Both the position numbers and the translations under genes were made by a program. A DNA stretch of 64,000 nucleotides from M1-B18 sp048264125 (GTDB taxonomy: Bacteria; Bacillota; Clostridia; Peptostreptococcales; Natronincolaceae): contig JBLXDM010000001.1 of NCBI GenBank assembly GCA_048264125.1, positions 310,001 through 374,000 on the forward strand. The letters run 5' to 3'. Numbering within the stretch: the stretch's first letter is position 1; every line of letters begins with the position of its first letter. The notes under the pieces are model-generated. The model did not search any database, had not been told where the DNA came from, and was given only the letters and a program-made list of their open reading frames with translations. Below are positions 17,770 through 25,973 of this stretch, piece by piece.

Positions 17770-17852
17770 AATACATGCTTCAAGCCCTTCAAGCCGTCAT
17801 TTTGAAGCGCAGCTGAAGAATCTCGTCAAAAGCAGGTTTTTCAAAAACCTCT

Positions 17853-17878
17853 AACCACCTAGAAATAGGTGGTTTTTT
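17853..17878 (+). terminator. Intrinsic terminator, copy 1 of a repeated terminator
   Basis: AACCACCTA-GAAA-TAGGTGGTT followed by TTTT. The stretch CCACCTAGAAATAGGTGG plus TTTTTTAATGC recurs with one change at 18700-18728. Confidence 0.8.
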
Positions 17879-17906
17879 AATGCGTGCCAAGGGGATGCTT
17901 TGCTTG

Positions 17907-18064
17907 TTGTATAAGAAAGTCCTATTTTTTTACTATGAATTCTTATACAATGGGGGGTTGTTAAGGGGGGCGTCACCCCTTATTACAATAAGGAGGGTAC
18001 AGCGAAGCGTCCTAGGGAACGCATGGGTTCCCTGGAAAACAAACGTGGCGGAGCCACTTTGTTC
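17907..18064 (+). repeat. Dispersed non-coding repeat, copy A
   Basis: About 158 bases from TTGTATAAGAAAGTCCTAT to GGCGGAGCCACTTTGTTC. A close relative lies at 56437-56586, and an internally deleted copy with the same two ends at 51769-51811. The inside holds the hairpin-forming AGGGAACGCATGGGTTCCCT and AAGGGGGGCGTCACCCCTT. I see no conserved protein. It behaves like a small non-autonomous (MITE-like) element. The surrounding 17770-18290 contains no other gene. Confidence 0.7.
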
Positions 18065-18290
18065 ACACGTAGTATTCTGGTAATCAAGTAGTCAGCACAA
18101 AAGATATGTCTATTTTATGGTCGTGGACTTAGCTACCAGATATAACGATTGCTAATAATATATCGTGAACTATAGGTTTGAAGGTGCATTGGATTTCTAT
18201 GCTGAAAGTAAGTACTAATATTTAAATAAATGTGATATATTGTTAATATATGGATATAAATATTTATCATATGAAGGGAGAGAATTATTT

Positions 18291-18664
18291 ATGAAAAGAG
18301 ATATAAGAAAGTCGTTGTTTTTATTAGGCTTTTTAGGATTTCGGGTTTTAACGGTTTAAATGATAATCCACTATACTTCATAAATTTTGCTTTTGGGGGA
18401 TATTTTTCTTATTTTTGGTGGTCTAAATTGGGGCATATTTCGGACGAGCGTTTAAAGTCTAATAAATATAAGGCTGGTTCAATATCATTTAGAGTATGTT
18501 TTGCAATAGTATTTGTTATAACTATTTTCATTGCTCTATCTTCATTAGATTTACAGTCAAGTTTTAACATATTACTAATAATAATATCGCTTACTTTTGC
18601 AATGGCGACAAACTTATGGGCATTTCTAACTTACAAATTTTGCAATGCTGCACTAAAAGTGTAG
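18291..18664 (+). pseudogene. Small membrane protein (DUF3796-like), broken by one frameshift
   Basis: ATG 18291 with GGGAGAG upstream starts MKRDIRKSLFLLGFLGF, which stops at TAA 18357-18359. One missing G in the GGG at about 18343-18345 would restore GFNGLNDNPLYFINFAFGGY and join the frame that ends at 18664. The restored protein (~124 residues) has about four membrane segments and resembles DUF3796 small membrane proteins of Firmicutes. The break in a G run could be real or a sequencing error; function unknown. Confidence 0.6.
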
Positions 18665-18699
18665 CACCAGTCATAATGGCTAAAAAATGAACATCATTT

Positions 18700-18723
18700 C
18701 CACCTAGATATAGGTGGTTTTTT
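18700..18723 (+). terminator. Intrinsic terminator, copy 2 of a repeated terminator
   Basis: CCACCTA-GATA-TAGGTGG followed by TTTTTT. It matches the terminator after the cyclophilin gene over about 28 bases, including the trailing AATGC, so the block between the two copies is flanked by direct repeats. Confidence 0.8.
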
Positions 18724-18851
18724 AATGCACTAAAATATATACATATGTTCAAAGACTTTTTTTTATGTTAACGAAACACCATTTTTTAACAAGTGAATAA
18801 TATAATATAACAGTATATTTACTGAATGTAACAAAAAGGAGGATTTTCAAG

Positions 18852-19124
18852 ATGTATGATATTCATCAACCAGCAATGCCAATGCCAGGAACGCCAGCGA
18901 TGCCAGCGATGCCAATGCCAGGCATGCCTATGCCCCATTACAGCATCTATCCTTTACCCTTTATGCCCTATTGTGTAAGGATGGCCCATGCTTATGTACC
19001 CTATCAATGCTTTACAAATTCCTTCCCAATCAATGAGGCTCTGCAAAAGGGAACCTACTTCCCAGAATTATATCAGCCTTATAATCCAGAGAAAAAGTTA
19101 GGGGGGGTGACAGATAATGAATGA
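18852..19124 (+). CDS. cotJA: Spore coat protein CotJA
   Basis: Small inner spore-coat protein made in the mother cell during sporulation, 90 residues. The N-terminus is a Met-Pro-Ala-Gly repeat (PAMPMPGTPAMPAMPMPG), followed by the conserved region with AHAYVPYQCFTNSFP and ALQKGTYFPELYQPY. AAGGAGG precedes ATG 18852. It overlaps cotJB by 8 bases, and the cotJA-cotJB-cotJC order is the standard operon. No clear sigma-E promoter match was found upstream. Confidence 0.93.
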   Translation: MYDIHQPAMPMPGTPAMPAMPMPGMPMPHYSIYPLPFMPYCVRMAHAYVPYQCFTNSFPINEALQKGTYFPELYQPYNPEKKLGGVTDNE

Positions 19125-19371
19125 TCAATTAGCCTTTTTAAACCGTTTGCAGCAGGTAGAATTTGCTCTAGTTGAGCTTCAGCTGTACCTAGACACCCAC
19201 AAGGATGATCAAAGAGCACTAATGGAATTTAACCAATACAGCAAGCAATTGGAGATGCTGAAGAAGCAATATGAGCTCCAATATGGACCGCTGCTTAACT
19301 TTGGTTTTTCACCCAGCCAGTATCCATGGAGATGGTTAGAAGGCCCATGGCCCTGGGAACAGGTTTTTTAA
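19117..19371 (+). CDS. cotJB: Spore coat protein CotJB
   Basis: Coat-associated protein of 84 residues that is co-deposited with CotJA and CotJC. Recognised by LNRLQQVEFALVELQLYLDT near the N-terminus, NQYSKQLEMLKKQYE, and the aromatic end YPWRWLEGPWPWE. A GGGGGGTGA site lies inside the end of cotJA, so the two are coupled. 22 bases separate it from cotJC. Confidence 0.93.
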   Translation: MNDQLAFLNRLQQVEFALVELQLYLDTHKDDQRALMEFNQYSKQLEMLKKQYELQYGPLLNFGFSPSQYPWRWLEGPWPWEQVF

Positions 19372-19393
19372 ATTAGCATAAGGAGGATATGAT

Positions 19394-19966
19394 ATGTGGA
19401 TATATGAAAAAAAATTGCAGTATCCAGTAAAGGTTTATGGTCAAAACTTAAAGCTGGCTAATTACTTATTTACTCAATATGGAGGCCCCGATGGAGAGCT
19501 GTCAGCCGCCCTGAGATATTTAAATCAGAGATACACAATTCCTACAAATGAGGCGAAGGCGTTACTTACGGATATCGGAACAGAAGAACTAGCCCACGTA
19601 GAGGTTATTACAACAATGATCTATCAATTAACCAAGGATGCAACAGCTGAAGACTTTAAGAAAGCAGGCATGGGAAGCTTTTATGCAATTCGTGATGGCG
19701 CATTATTCTATTCGGACTCAAATGGAGTTCCCTGGACAGCAGCCTATATCCAGGCCACCTCAGACCCAATAACAGATCTCCACGAGGATATGGCCGCAGA
19801 GCAGAAGGCAAGAACTGTATATGAAAACCTCATCAAATTAAGTGATGACCCCGGTGTAATCGACACCTTAAGATTCCTCAGAGAAAGAGAAGTCGTACAT
19901 TATCAAAGATTTGGTGAGGCATTAAGGATAGTTATGGAGTATCAGCAGCAGAAGAAGATATTCTAG
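19394..19966 (+). CDS. cotJC: Spore coat manganese catalase CotJC
   Basis: Coat protein of the dimanganese catalase family, 190 residues, thought to break down hydrogen peroxide at the spore surface. Metal-ligand motifs typical of the ferritin-like fold are visible: GPDGELSAALRYLNQR, TEELAHVEV (first E-x-x-H), DMAAEQKARTVYENL and REREVVHYQRFGEAL (second E-x-x-H). Its 3' two thirds recur as a truncated copy at 27441-27831, differing mostly at silent positions. Confidence 0.95.
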   Translation: MWIYEKKLQYPVKVYGQNLKLANYLFTQYGGPDGELSAALRYLNQRYTIPTNEAKALLTDIGTEELAHVEVITTMIYQLTKDATAEDFKKAGMGSFYAIRDGALFYSDSNGVPWTAAYIQATSDPITDLHEDMAAEQKARTVYENLIKLSDDPGVIDTLRFLREREVVHYQRFGEALRIVMEYQQQKKIF

Positions 19967-19987
19967 TTAAAATTTAATAGATAAAAC

Positions 19988-20023
19988 ATAAAGGCTCATT
20001 CCTAGAGGGGAATGGGCCTTTAT
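19988..20023 (+). terminator. Terminator of cotJABC
   Basis: ATAAAGGCTCATTCC pairs with GGAATGGGCCTTTAT around a short loop. A diverged copy follows the truncated cotJC at 27844-27880. Confidence 0.65.
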
Positions 20024-20088
20024 CCGACACTAAATAGTATTGTTGATAAAAAATGTATCAATTTAAATGTCTTTATAGGTATAGTAAA

Positions 20089-20661
20089 GGGACTGTAAAA
20101 TATTTTGTGTATCTCAGAAATAAAAAGCTCTTTTCTGGAAATAATTAGAAATAATTACCAGAGAGGAGCTTTTTTATGAGTACATTACCTAAAGAAATTT
20201 TAAGACAAATGATTAAGGAGAATGTATTGAAAACAGTAGGGGATATCCACTCCTTCTTAAAGGACTTGTTTAAGGATTCTCTACAATTCCGGATATATTT
20301 CTTTGGTATTTAGGAATTATTTTAGGCTCAAACTCGCCTTTTCGGTCTCTTGGAATATCAAGAGAGATGTCACCAAATTGACTCTTTACAGTCTTAGAAG
20401 AGTATCCATTTCTTGCATTATCAGTCACCTTAGCTGTCTTATCATTCTTAGAATAGCCAAGTCCTACCTCAAGCTCCGCTTCAAGCATCTCCTAGAAGAA
20501 CAAGTTATCTCCCTTTATGCCAGAGGGATGTCTACTAGAGATAGCCATGACCAGATTAAAGATATTTATGGTATAGAGGTATCAGCAGAAATGGTCAGCA
20601 AGATTACTGAGAGGATTGTTCCTGAGATTAAGGAATGGCAAAATAGATCACTAGATCCATA
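20089..20661 (+). mobile_element. IS256-family insertion sequence relic with inverted internal segment
   Basis: The left end GGGACTGTAAAATATTTTGT (20089-20108) resembles IS256-type terminal repeats. ATG 20176, with GAGAGGAG upstream, begins a transposase N-terminus (MSTLPKEILRQMIKEN to FKDSLQ, 20286) and then loses frame. The next transposase segment (MLEAELEVGLGYSKND to YQRNISGI) is encoded on the minus strand, 20487 down to about 20287. From about 20490 the plus strand resumes with EEQVISLYARGMSTRD to PEIKEWQNRSLDP, stopping at 20662. So about 200 bases in the middle are inverted, and the C-terminal half with the last catalytic residue and the right end is missing. Not functional. Confidence 0.8.
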
Positions 20662-20664
20662 GAT

Positions 20665-20985
20665 CCAGATACCGATGGATGCAAAAAGTTATATGATGAC
20701 ATTATAGAGGCATTTTTCAGTGATGAACGGATTAATGGAGATAATAAAAGTGACACGGTAGAAAATTGGGAACAACAATATAAGGGTTCTCTTAAAACTT
20801 ATTATACGATAGGAATTAATAAGGATAAAGAGGATCAAATACTATTGTCATCCGATTATATTGGTCTGTCTGTTTATTGGGCACGTGAGTCAGGGATTAA
20901 TGATGCACAGATTAAATCATTTTCAGAGATAAGCAGAACCATAGGGAGTCATATGTGGAGAATGGGGACAGGCTTGACAACTTGA
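20665..20985 (+). pseudogene. Unrecognised gene fragment downstream of IS relic
   Basis: An open frame without a start codon at its head, about 106 codons: it begins near DTDGCKKLYDDIIEAFFSD and ends at TGA 20983-20985 after SHMWRMGTGLTT. The composition is protein-like (EQQYKGSLKTYYTIGINK, LLSSDYIGLSVYWARESG) but I do not recognise the family and it is not IS256. Probably a 5'-truncated resident gene cut by the IS. Confidence 0.4.
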
Positions 20986-21316
20986 CAAACTTATAATTCC
21001 TTTTGTTCTTAATGTTCTATAAGTGAGTTGAATCAATTTGAAGCCCTTTAGTATATCAAACAACACTCAAGGGCGTTTATATTCGGAAACAAATCTACAA
21101 GAGTCATTCCAAGTTTGCGATATGACCTGGTTACGGAAATACTTTTCAAAAATTTGAAATAAATAAAGGATACTATGCACATTCGAGTGTATCAGTAATC
21201 TTTTTCTTTTTTGCAGGTTCATTGACAGTTACCTGGATCCGATCATCCAATCGCAATCTTGCAGGCGGATAAGTGATACATTCCCTATTAATGCCGGTGA
21301 CGTTGAAGTTTATGCC
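20986..21316. other. Gene-poor stretch with a minus-strand remnant
   Basis: No complete gene. On the minus strand a short open frame reads NFNVTGINRECITYPPARLR and continues to EPAKKKKITDTLECA, stopping near 21175. It has no start and sits just beyond the 3' end of the LysR gene. Likely debris of a mobile element. Confidence 0.35.
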
Positions 21317-22243
21317 TTAAAATTCTCGAATAAAAGCATCCATAATACTTGGTATATAACGATATTTATTTATTACTATATTAAAATTTCTAATCATTAA
21401 AGGGTGATCTACTTTCAAATACACAAGATTATTGTTATCATCAATCTGTTTAATCAGCTTGTCGGTAGTAATAGTAGCGCCCATACCGCTTCTACATATA
21501 TAATGTGCTGTTGTCAATTGGTCCAAGGTCAGTACTATAGGAGGCATCATACTTTCAAGTTCAAATAGCATCTTACTCCTTTCGTTAAGATTATTGCCCT
21601 CGCGAAGGAATATGAAAGGTGTTTTTTTAAGATCATTGAGCGAGGGAATAGCTTCTAAATCCTTGTATTCTATATCTATAATATCTTGTCTAGTTAATCC
21701 GTATTTAAAGATAGGAGAACACATAATTAAATTTATGGGGACAGCAATAAAAAGATAATCGGTTAAACTTTTATAAAATGAAAATTTGTTGGAGTCTAAA
21801 TTCTTAACGCTAAACATTAAGTCAATATCATTATTGATGAGTAAGGCACTTAACTCCGCAGAACTTGCTTCAACAAAATCTATTTTAAATCGAGGAAACT
21901 TTTTTGTGAAGCTGAAAATTATTTCCGGGAGAATAAAAGCAGTGAAGTATTGGGTACCACCAATGGTTAGATGACCAGAATTTATACTATCCAAATCGTC
22001 TAATTTAGCTTTAGTATTCGATTCAAGTAACATGACTTTCTCTATATGTGAAAATAGAATCTGCCCAGCTGGTGTTAAAAGGGCTGGTTTTGTGTTCCTA
22101 TCAAAAATAGCAAGGTTGAGTTCCTTTTCCATCTTTTTTATAGCGATACTTAAGGCTGGTTGGCTGATATTAAGATGAATGGCTGCTTTTGTGAAGGAAC
22201 CTAATGTTTTAACTGCATAAATATATTCATAAACAGATTCCAT
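21317..22243 (-). CDS. LysR family transcriptional regulator
   Basis: Regulator of 308 residues, the normal LysR length. The N-terminal helix-turn-helix reads FTKAAIHLNISQPALSIAIK (about 17-36), followed by the linker helix MEKELNLAIFDRNTK and a substrate-binding domain beginning GHLTIGGTQYFTAFILPEII. It is divergent from the fumarase/tartrate dehydratase genes with a 155-base gap, the usual LysR arrangement, so it probably activates them in response to a carboxylate. ATG 22243 has AGGAGG upstream. Confidence 0.92.
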   Translation of the reverse strand: MESVYEYIYAVKTLGSFTKAAIHLNISQPALSIAIKKMEKELNLAIFDRNTKPALLTPAGQILFSHIEKVMLLESNTKAKLDDLDSINSGHLTIGGTQYFTAFILPEIIFSFTKKFPRFKIDFVEASSAELSALLINNDIDLMFSVKNLDSNKFSFYKSLTDYLFIAVPINLIMCSPIFKYGLTRQDIIDIEYKDLEAIPSLNDLKKTPFIFLREGNNLNERSKMLFELESMMPPIVLTLDQLTTAHYICRSGMGATITTDKLIKQIDDNNNLVYLKVDHPLMIRNFNIVINKYRYIPSIMDAFIREF

Positions 22244-22281
22244 ATTGTTACCTCCTATAGCGCATTAATATAAATATTATT

Positions 22282-22334
22282 TATCATGATATAAGAAAGT
22301 GATATTTTACATATATAGTATACTCCTTTATAAT
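22282..22334 (+). promoter_or_regulatory. Promoter of the dehydratase operon with LysR-type palindrome
   Basis: TTTACA (22306-22311), 17 bases, TATAAT (22329-22334). Upstream, the perfect palindrome TATCATGATA (22282-22291) and the surrounding A+T-rich dyad lie where a divergently encoded LysR activator normally binds. Confidence 0.6.
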
Positions 22335-22398
22335 GAAGTAAATCAATAGTCCTTTGATGAAATTATGATTTAGATTGAATAAAATTGGAGGAGTTATT

Positions 22399-23262
22399 AT
22401 GAGTAGAGTTATGTCAACAGAAGACTTGATCCCAGTGATAGCAAAGCTTTGTATGGACGCTTGTTACCATCTGAGCGATAATGTCATCGAAGCACTAAAA
22501 TCGGCATATGAAAAGGAAGAATCACCATATGGAAAAGACACTTTGAAACTGTTGTTGGATAACGCAGCACTAGCTTCGAAAGAAGAGATGCCTGTTTGTC
22601 ATGATACAGGTATGACGGTGGTTATGATGGAAATTGGAGAACAAGTATCTTGGGAAGGAAAACCTCTTGAAGAAGCCGTTAATGATGGGGTCAGGAAAGG
22701 TTATGCAGATGGATATTTGAGGAAATCAGTTTATCTTGATCCACTAAACCGTGTTAATTCAGGTGATAACACACCATGTGTGTTACATACTGAGATCGTT
22801 CCGGGGAATAAAGTTAAAATTACTGTACTTCCAAAAGGTGGCGGAAGTGAGAATATGGGGACATTTACAAATTTAGTTCCTGGGGATGGAGTGGAAGGCG
22901 TGAAAGAATTTGTGCTTAAATCAGTCCAGGCGGCAGGAGGAAAAGCTTGTCCCCCAATTGTTGTTGGTGTTGGTATTGGAGGAACGATGGACAAGACAAC
23001 ATTAATTGCAAAACAGGCACTTCTTAGGCCAATTGGCAGCCGAAATCATAATTCATTTTATAAGGAACTAGAGGAAGAACTTTTAGAAGAAATCAATAAG
23101 TTTGGGATTGGTCCTTTGGGAATGGGTGGACGAATGACAGCTTTAGACGTGCATATTGAATATTATCCATGTCACATCACTTCTTTACCTGTAGCCGTAA
23201 ACTTACAATGTCATTCTGTGCGTCAGGCATCAATTGAACTGACGGTAGATAGGAGGGTCTAA
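22399..23262 (+). CDS. Fumarate hydratase / L(+)-tartrate dehydratase, alpha subunit
   Basis: Alpha (N-terminal) part of the class I, oxygen-sensitive [4Fe-4S] hydro-lyases that interconvert fumarate and malate or dehydrate tartrate to oxaloacetate. 287 residues from ATG 22399 (GGAGGAG five bases upstream). Motifs: MPVCHDTGMTVVMMEIG with a cluster Cys, NSGDNTPCVLHTEIVPG, LPKGGGSENMG and GVGIGGTMDKTTLIAKQALL. The beta subunit follows at once. Sequence alone does not separate fumarase from TtdA; the neighbouring symporter and oxaloacetate-type carboxyltransferase favour tartrate or malate/fumarate use. Confidence 0.88.
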   Translation: MSRVMSTEDLIPVIAKLCMDACYHLSDNVIEALKSAYEKEESPYGKDTLKLLLDNAALASKEEMPVCHDTGMTVVMMEIGEQVSWEGKPLEEAVNDGVRKGYADGYLRKSVYLDPLNRVNSGDNTPCVLHTEIVPGNKVKITVLPKGGGSENMGTFTNLVPGDGVEGVKEFVLKSVQAAGGKACPPIVVGVGIGGTMDKTTLIAKQALLRPIGSRNHNSFYKELEEELLEEINKFGIGPLGMGGRMTALDVHIEYYPCHITSLPVAVNLQCHSVRQASIELTVDRRV

Positions 23263-23263
23263 G

Positions 23264-23827
23264 TTGAAAAACAAGATAATTAAAATGACAACACCACTAA
23301 CAAAAGACATGGTGAAAGATTTGAATATTGGAGATGTAATCGATCTATCAGGAGTGATTTATACAGCGAGAGATGCGGCGCATAAAAGAATTAAGGAAAA
23401 CGTTAACAATAACAGGGAGCAGCCCATCGAATTAGAAAATCAGATTATTTTCTACGTTGGCCCCACACCTGCAAAACCGGGGAAAGTCATCGGATCAGCA
23501 GCTCCGACAACCAGTGTCAGAATGGACCAATATGTAGAAATGATGTTAAAACAGGGTATTATAGGTATGATTGGTAAAGGCGAGAGAGCTGATTATGTGA
23601 CAGACCTATGTAAAGAATATGGCGCATGTTACTTCCTAAGTATTGGTGGTGCATCTGCCATGATAGCAAATCAAATTAAAGAATTGGAAGTTGTTGCATA
23701 TGAAGATTTGGGGACAGAATCTATAAAGAGATTAGTCGTTGAGGATATGAGGCTGATTGTAGGTATTGATACAAAGGGCAGAGTATTTCAGGATGAACAA
23801 GTGAAAAAATACAAAATCACTGATTAA
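23264..23827 (+). CDS. Fumarate hydratase / L(+)-tartrate dehydratase, beta subunit
   Basis: Beta (C-terminal) part of the same enzyme, 187 residues. Motifs: LTKDMVKDLNIGDVIDLSG, YTARDAAHKR, YVGPTPAKPGKVIGSAAPTT, MIGKGERADYV and FLSIGGASAM. It starts at TTG 23264, one base after the alpha stop and behind AGGAGGGT. Its last ~20 codons and the following gap are partly duplicated at 23869-23966. Confidence 0.9.
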   Translation: MKNKIIKMTTPLTKDMVKDLNIGDVIDLSGVIYTARDAAHKRIKENVNNNREQPIELENQIIFYVGPTPAKPGKVIGSAAPTTSVRMDQYVEMMLKQGIIGMIGKGERADYVTDLCKEYGACYFLSIGGASAMIANQIKELEVVAYEDLGTESIKRLVVEDMRLIVGIDTKGRVFQDEQVKKYKITD

Positions 23828-23966
23828 AATTTGAATGCCAATAGAGGAAAGGGGGTTATTTATGCGTATATAAGAGATTAATAGTTGAGGATATGAGGCT
23901 GATTGTAGGTATTGACACAAGGGAAAGTGTATTACAAGAATGCCAATAAAGGAGGAGTTCATTATG
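23723..23966 (+). repeat. Imperfect tandem duplication of the beta-subunit end and next start region
   Basis: Unit 1 (about 23723-23864) spans the beta-subunit tail (GAGGATATGAGGCTGATTGT), its stop and a GAATGCCAATAGAGGAAAGG start region with an ATG that opens only MRI. Unit 2 (about 23869-23966) repeats these pieces with an internal deletion and ends in GGAGGAG and the real symporter ATG. The copy is degenerate and non-coding. Confidence 0.75.
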
Positions 23967-25208
23967 CTAAATTTTATTAAAAAAACTGGGTTGTTTACAA
24001 GAATAATGATAGGTTTTGCTTTAGGGATTCTAGCTGGTATCGTCATGAGAGAAGACGCTGCAATGTTTGCATTTTTAGGTACTATATTAACAAAGATGCT
24101 TACGATGGTCGTAGCTCCGTTGGTACTTTGTGTTATTGTTGTTGCAGTGGCAAATCTGAAAGATGGCAAGCGAGTAGGGCGGATAGGAATTAAATCAGTT
24201 GCGATATTTTTAATATCAACACTTGGTGCGATAGCGCTTGGTCTTGTTGTAGCTAATTTAATGAATATCGGTTCAGGCGTTATTATTGATACAGCTGTTA
24301 AAGCGCAAGAGGTAAACAACGTTACAGTTATTGACACGATAGTGGGGTTAGTACCAGCAAACATATTTGCCGCCTTGTCTACAGACCAACTGCTTCAGAT
24401 TATTTTCTTTGCTATATTACTTGGGTTTGCTATTTTGAAAATGGGAGCCAAAGGCGAACCATTGCTAAATTTCTTTAAAATGGCTCAAGAAGCAATGCAA
24501 AAGTTGGTAGGTATAATTCTCGAATTTACACCAATTGGTGTGTTTGGTTTAATGGCTAATGTCATTGGTAAAAATGGGTTGGATATTCTATTACCTTACA
24601 TGAAGGCAATCATTGCAGTCTATTTGTGCTCAGTAATATACTTATTTGTAGTTCAAGCAGGGGTAATGGTTGGAGGTTTTGCTAGAGTTTCTCCAGCAAA
24701 ATTCATCTCTGCCATGAAAGAGCCCATGCTATTTGTCTTTGCTTCATGTTCAAGTGTCGCAACTATCCCTTTAACACTAAGAGCGGTAAAAAAACTAGGT
24801 GTAGATGATGATACAGCAAACTTCGTTGTACCTCTAGGTGCGGTGGTCAACATGAATGGAACTGCTATTTATCAGGCTGTTGCGGTTGTATTTACAGCTC
24901 AAATATTTGGTATTCATCTTAGCTTCGCGGATCAGGTTATGGTTATGCTAACGGCTACTTTGGCGGCAATAGGGACAGCAGGAATACCAGGTTCAGGATT
25001 AATTATGTTGACCATTGTACTCGGAGCTGCAAAACTTCCAATGGAAGGGGTTGCACTGCTTGCTGGAATAGATCGAATACTAAACATGGGAAGAGTTGTA
25101 CCCAATATTGTTGGTGATGCAGCTGCAGCAGTTATGGTGTCTAGATCTGAGAAAACATTTATTGATAACAAATTAAGTGATGACGAATTAGTTGATGTAG
25201 AAGAATAA
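23964..25208 (+). CDS. Dicarboxylate/amino acid:cation symporter (DAACS family)
   Basis: Sodium- or proton-coupled uptake of C4-dicarboxylates or acidic amino acids, 414 residues with about eight membrane segments plus re-entrant loops. Hallmarks: the serine-rich loop FASCSSVATIPLTLRAVKKL, the PLGAVVNMNGTAIY motif (family: PLGATINMDGTA) and GTAGIPGSGLIML in the second re-entrant loop. ATG 23964 has GGAGGAG six bases upstream. Its place after the dehydratase genes points to a hydroxy- or dicarboxylate substrate; DctA versus GltP type cannot be settled here. Confidence 0.9.
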   Translation: MLNFIKKTGLFTRIMIGFALGILAGIVMREDAAMFAFLGTILTKMLTMVVAPLVLCVIVVAVANLKDGKRVGRIGIKSVAIFLISTLGAIALGLVVANLMNIGSGVIIDTAVKAQEVNNVTVIDTIVGLVPANIFAALSTDQLLQIIFFAILLGFAILKMGAKGEPLLNFFKMAQEAMQKLVGIILEFTPIGVFGLMANVIGKNGLDILLPYMKAIIAVYLCSVIYLFVVQAGVMVGGFARVSPAKFISAMKEPMLFVFASCSSVATIPLTLRAVKKLGVDDDTANFVVPLGAVVNMNGTAIYQAVAVVFTAQIFGIHLSFADQVMVMLTATLAAIGTAGIPGSGLIMLTIVLGAAKLPMEGVALLAGIDRILNMGRVVPNIVGDAAAAVMVSRSEKTFIDNKLSDDELVDVEE

Positions 25209-25247
25209 TAAGAGTTGACCATATCATTATAGAGTCGCCATCTCCTT

Positions 25248-25290
25248 TAGTAAATGGTTCCATAATATATGATTTGCGGAACCATTTACT
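25248..25290 (+). terminator. 13-bp perfect hairpin after the symporter gene
   Basis: AGTAAATGGTTCC (25248-25260) and GGAACCATTTACT (25278-25290) around a 17-base loop. There is no T-run, so termination or an RNA-processing role are both possible. Confidence 0.5.
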
Positions 25291-25393
25291 ATGGATATAC
25301 ATACATCTAAAGTGTTTATTCAATTAACAGGAAGTAATTTACAAAAGGGAAAGTACCTAGAATGTCAACATATACTGAAAACTTAAAACATAC

Positions 25394-25603
25394 ATGATAC
25401 AAATTCGGGAACTGAAGCAAAATTCAATGGTTGAAAATGCAGAGCGTGAAGGAAAAAGGCAACGAATTGCAAAAATGACAGCCTTTCTAAATGAGCAGCC
25501 AAGCAAACTCACAAAATTCGATGAGCAGCTTGTAAGGCGACTAATTGAGAAGATAACTGTTTATGATGATAGAGTGATTGTTGAGTTCAAGTCAGGGTTA
25601 TAA
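25394..25603 (+). pseudogene. C-terminal remnant of a large serine recombinase
   Basis: A 69-residue frame with the typical tail of transposon/prophage serine recombinases: FDEQLVRRLIEKITVYDDRV followed by IVEFKSG. The catalytic resolvase domain is missing, and no upstream frame continues it. It marks this stretch as mobile-element debris. From 25604 to 25973 I see no gene apart from a 13-codon frame with GGAGGAATT at about 25735. Confidence 0.65.
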
Positions 25604-25876
25604 TTGATGCAAGTATGGAACAAAGAAATGGAAAGTGTAGAAAGAAAACAAAACTCAGGTTTCGTATCCTTGTTCAACGCGTTAAACATTAATTTCTTGG
25701 GCTCAAATTTCTTCAAGACTTGGTGGAGGAATTATGTTAGTAATCGCAAGTATTGTATTTGAAATGTTCTATTAGAAGAATCTTAAAAGAAATTTAACAG
25801 AGGGTACAAACAATATAAGATAGTAATACCAATACAAAGTTTATAAGGTTGTAGTTAAGCTAATAAAATACGCGTG

Positions 25877-25905
25877 GCAAGGGCTATAGCTCCTTGCTAT
25901 GTCTA
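25877..25905 (+). terminator. Hairpin upstream of the carboxyltransferase gene
   Basis: GCAAGG-GCTATAGCT-CCTTGC, the loop itself being palindromic, followed by a pyrimidine-rich T tail. It isolates the next gene from upstream transcription. Confidence 0.5.
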
Positions 25906-25973
25906 TTTCTTTTCTTAGAGTATTTTGTTACTAAATACCTTTATATTGATTATAAAAGTGAGGAGTATTTAAA

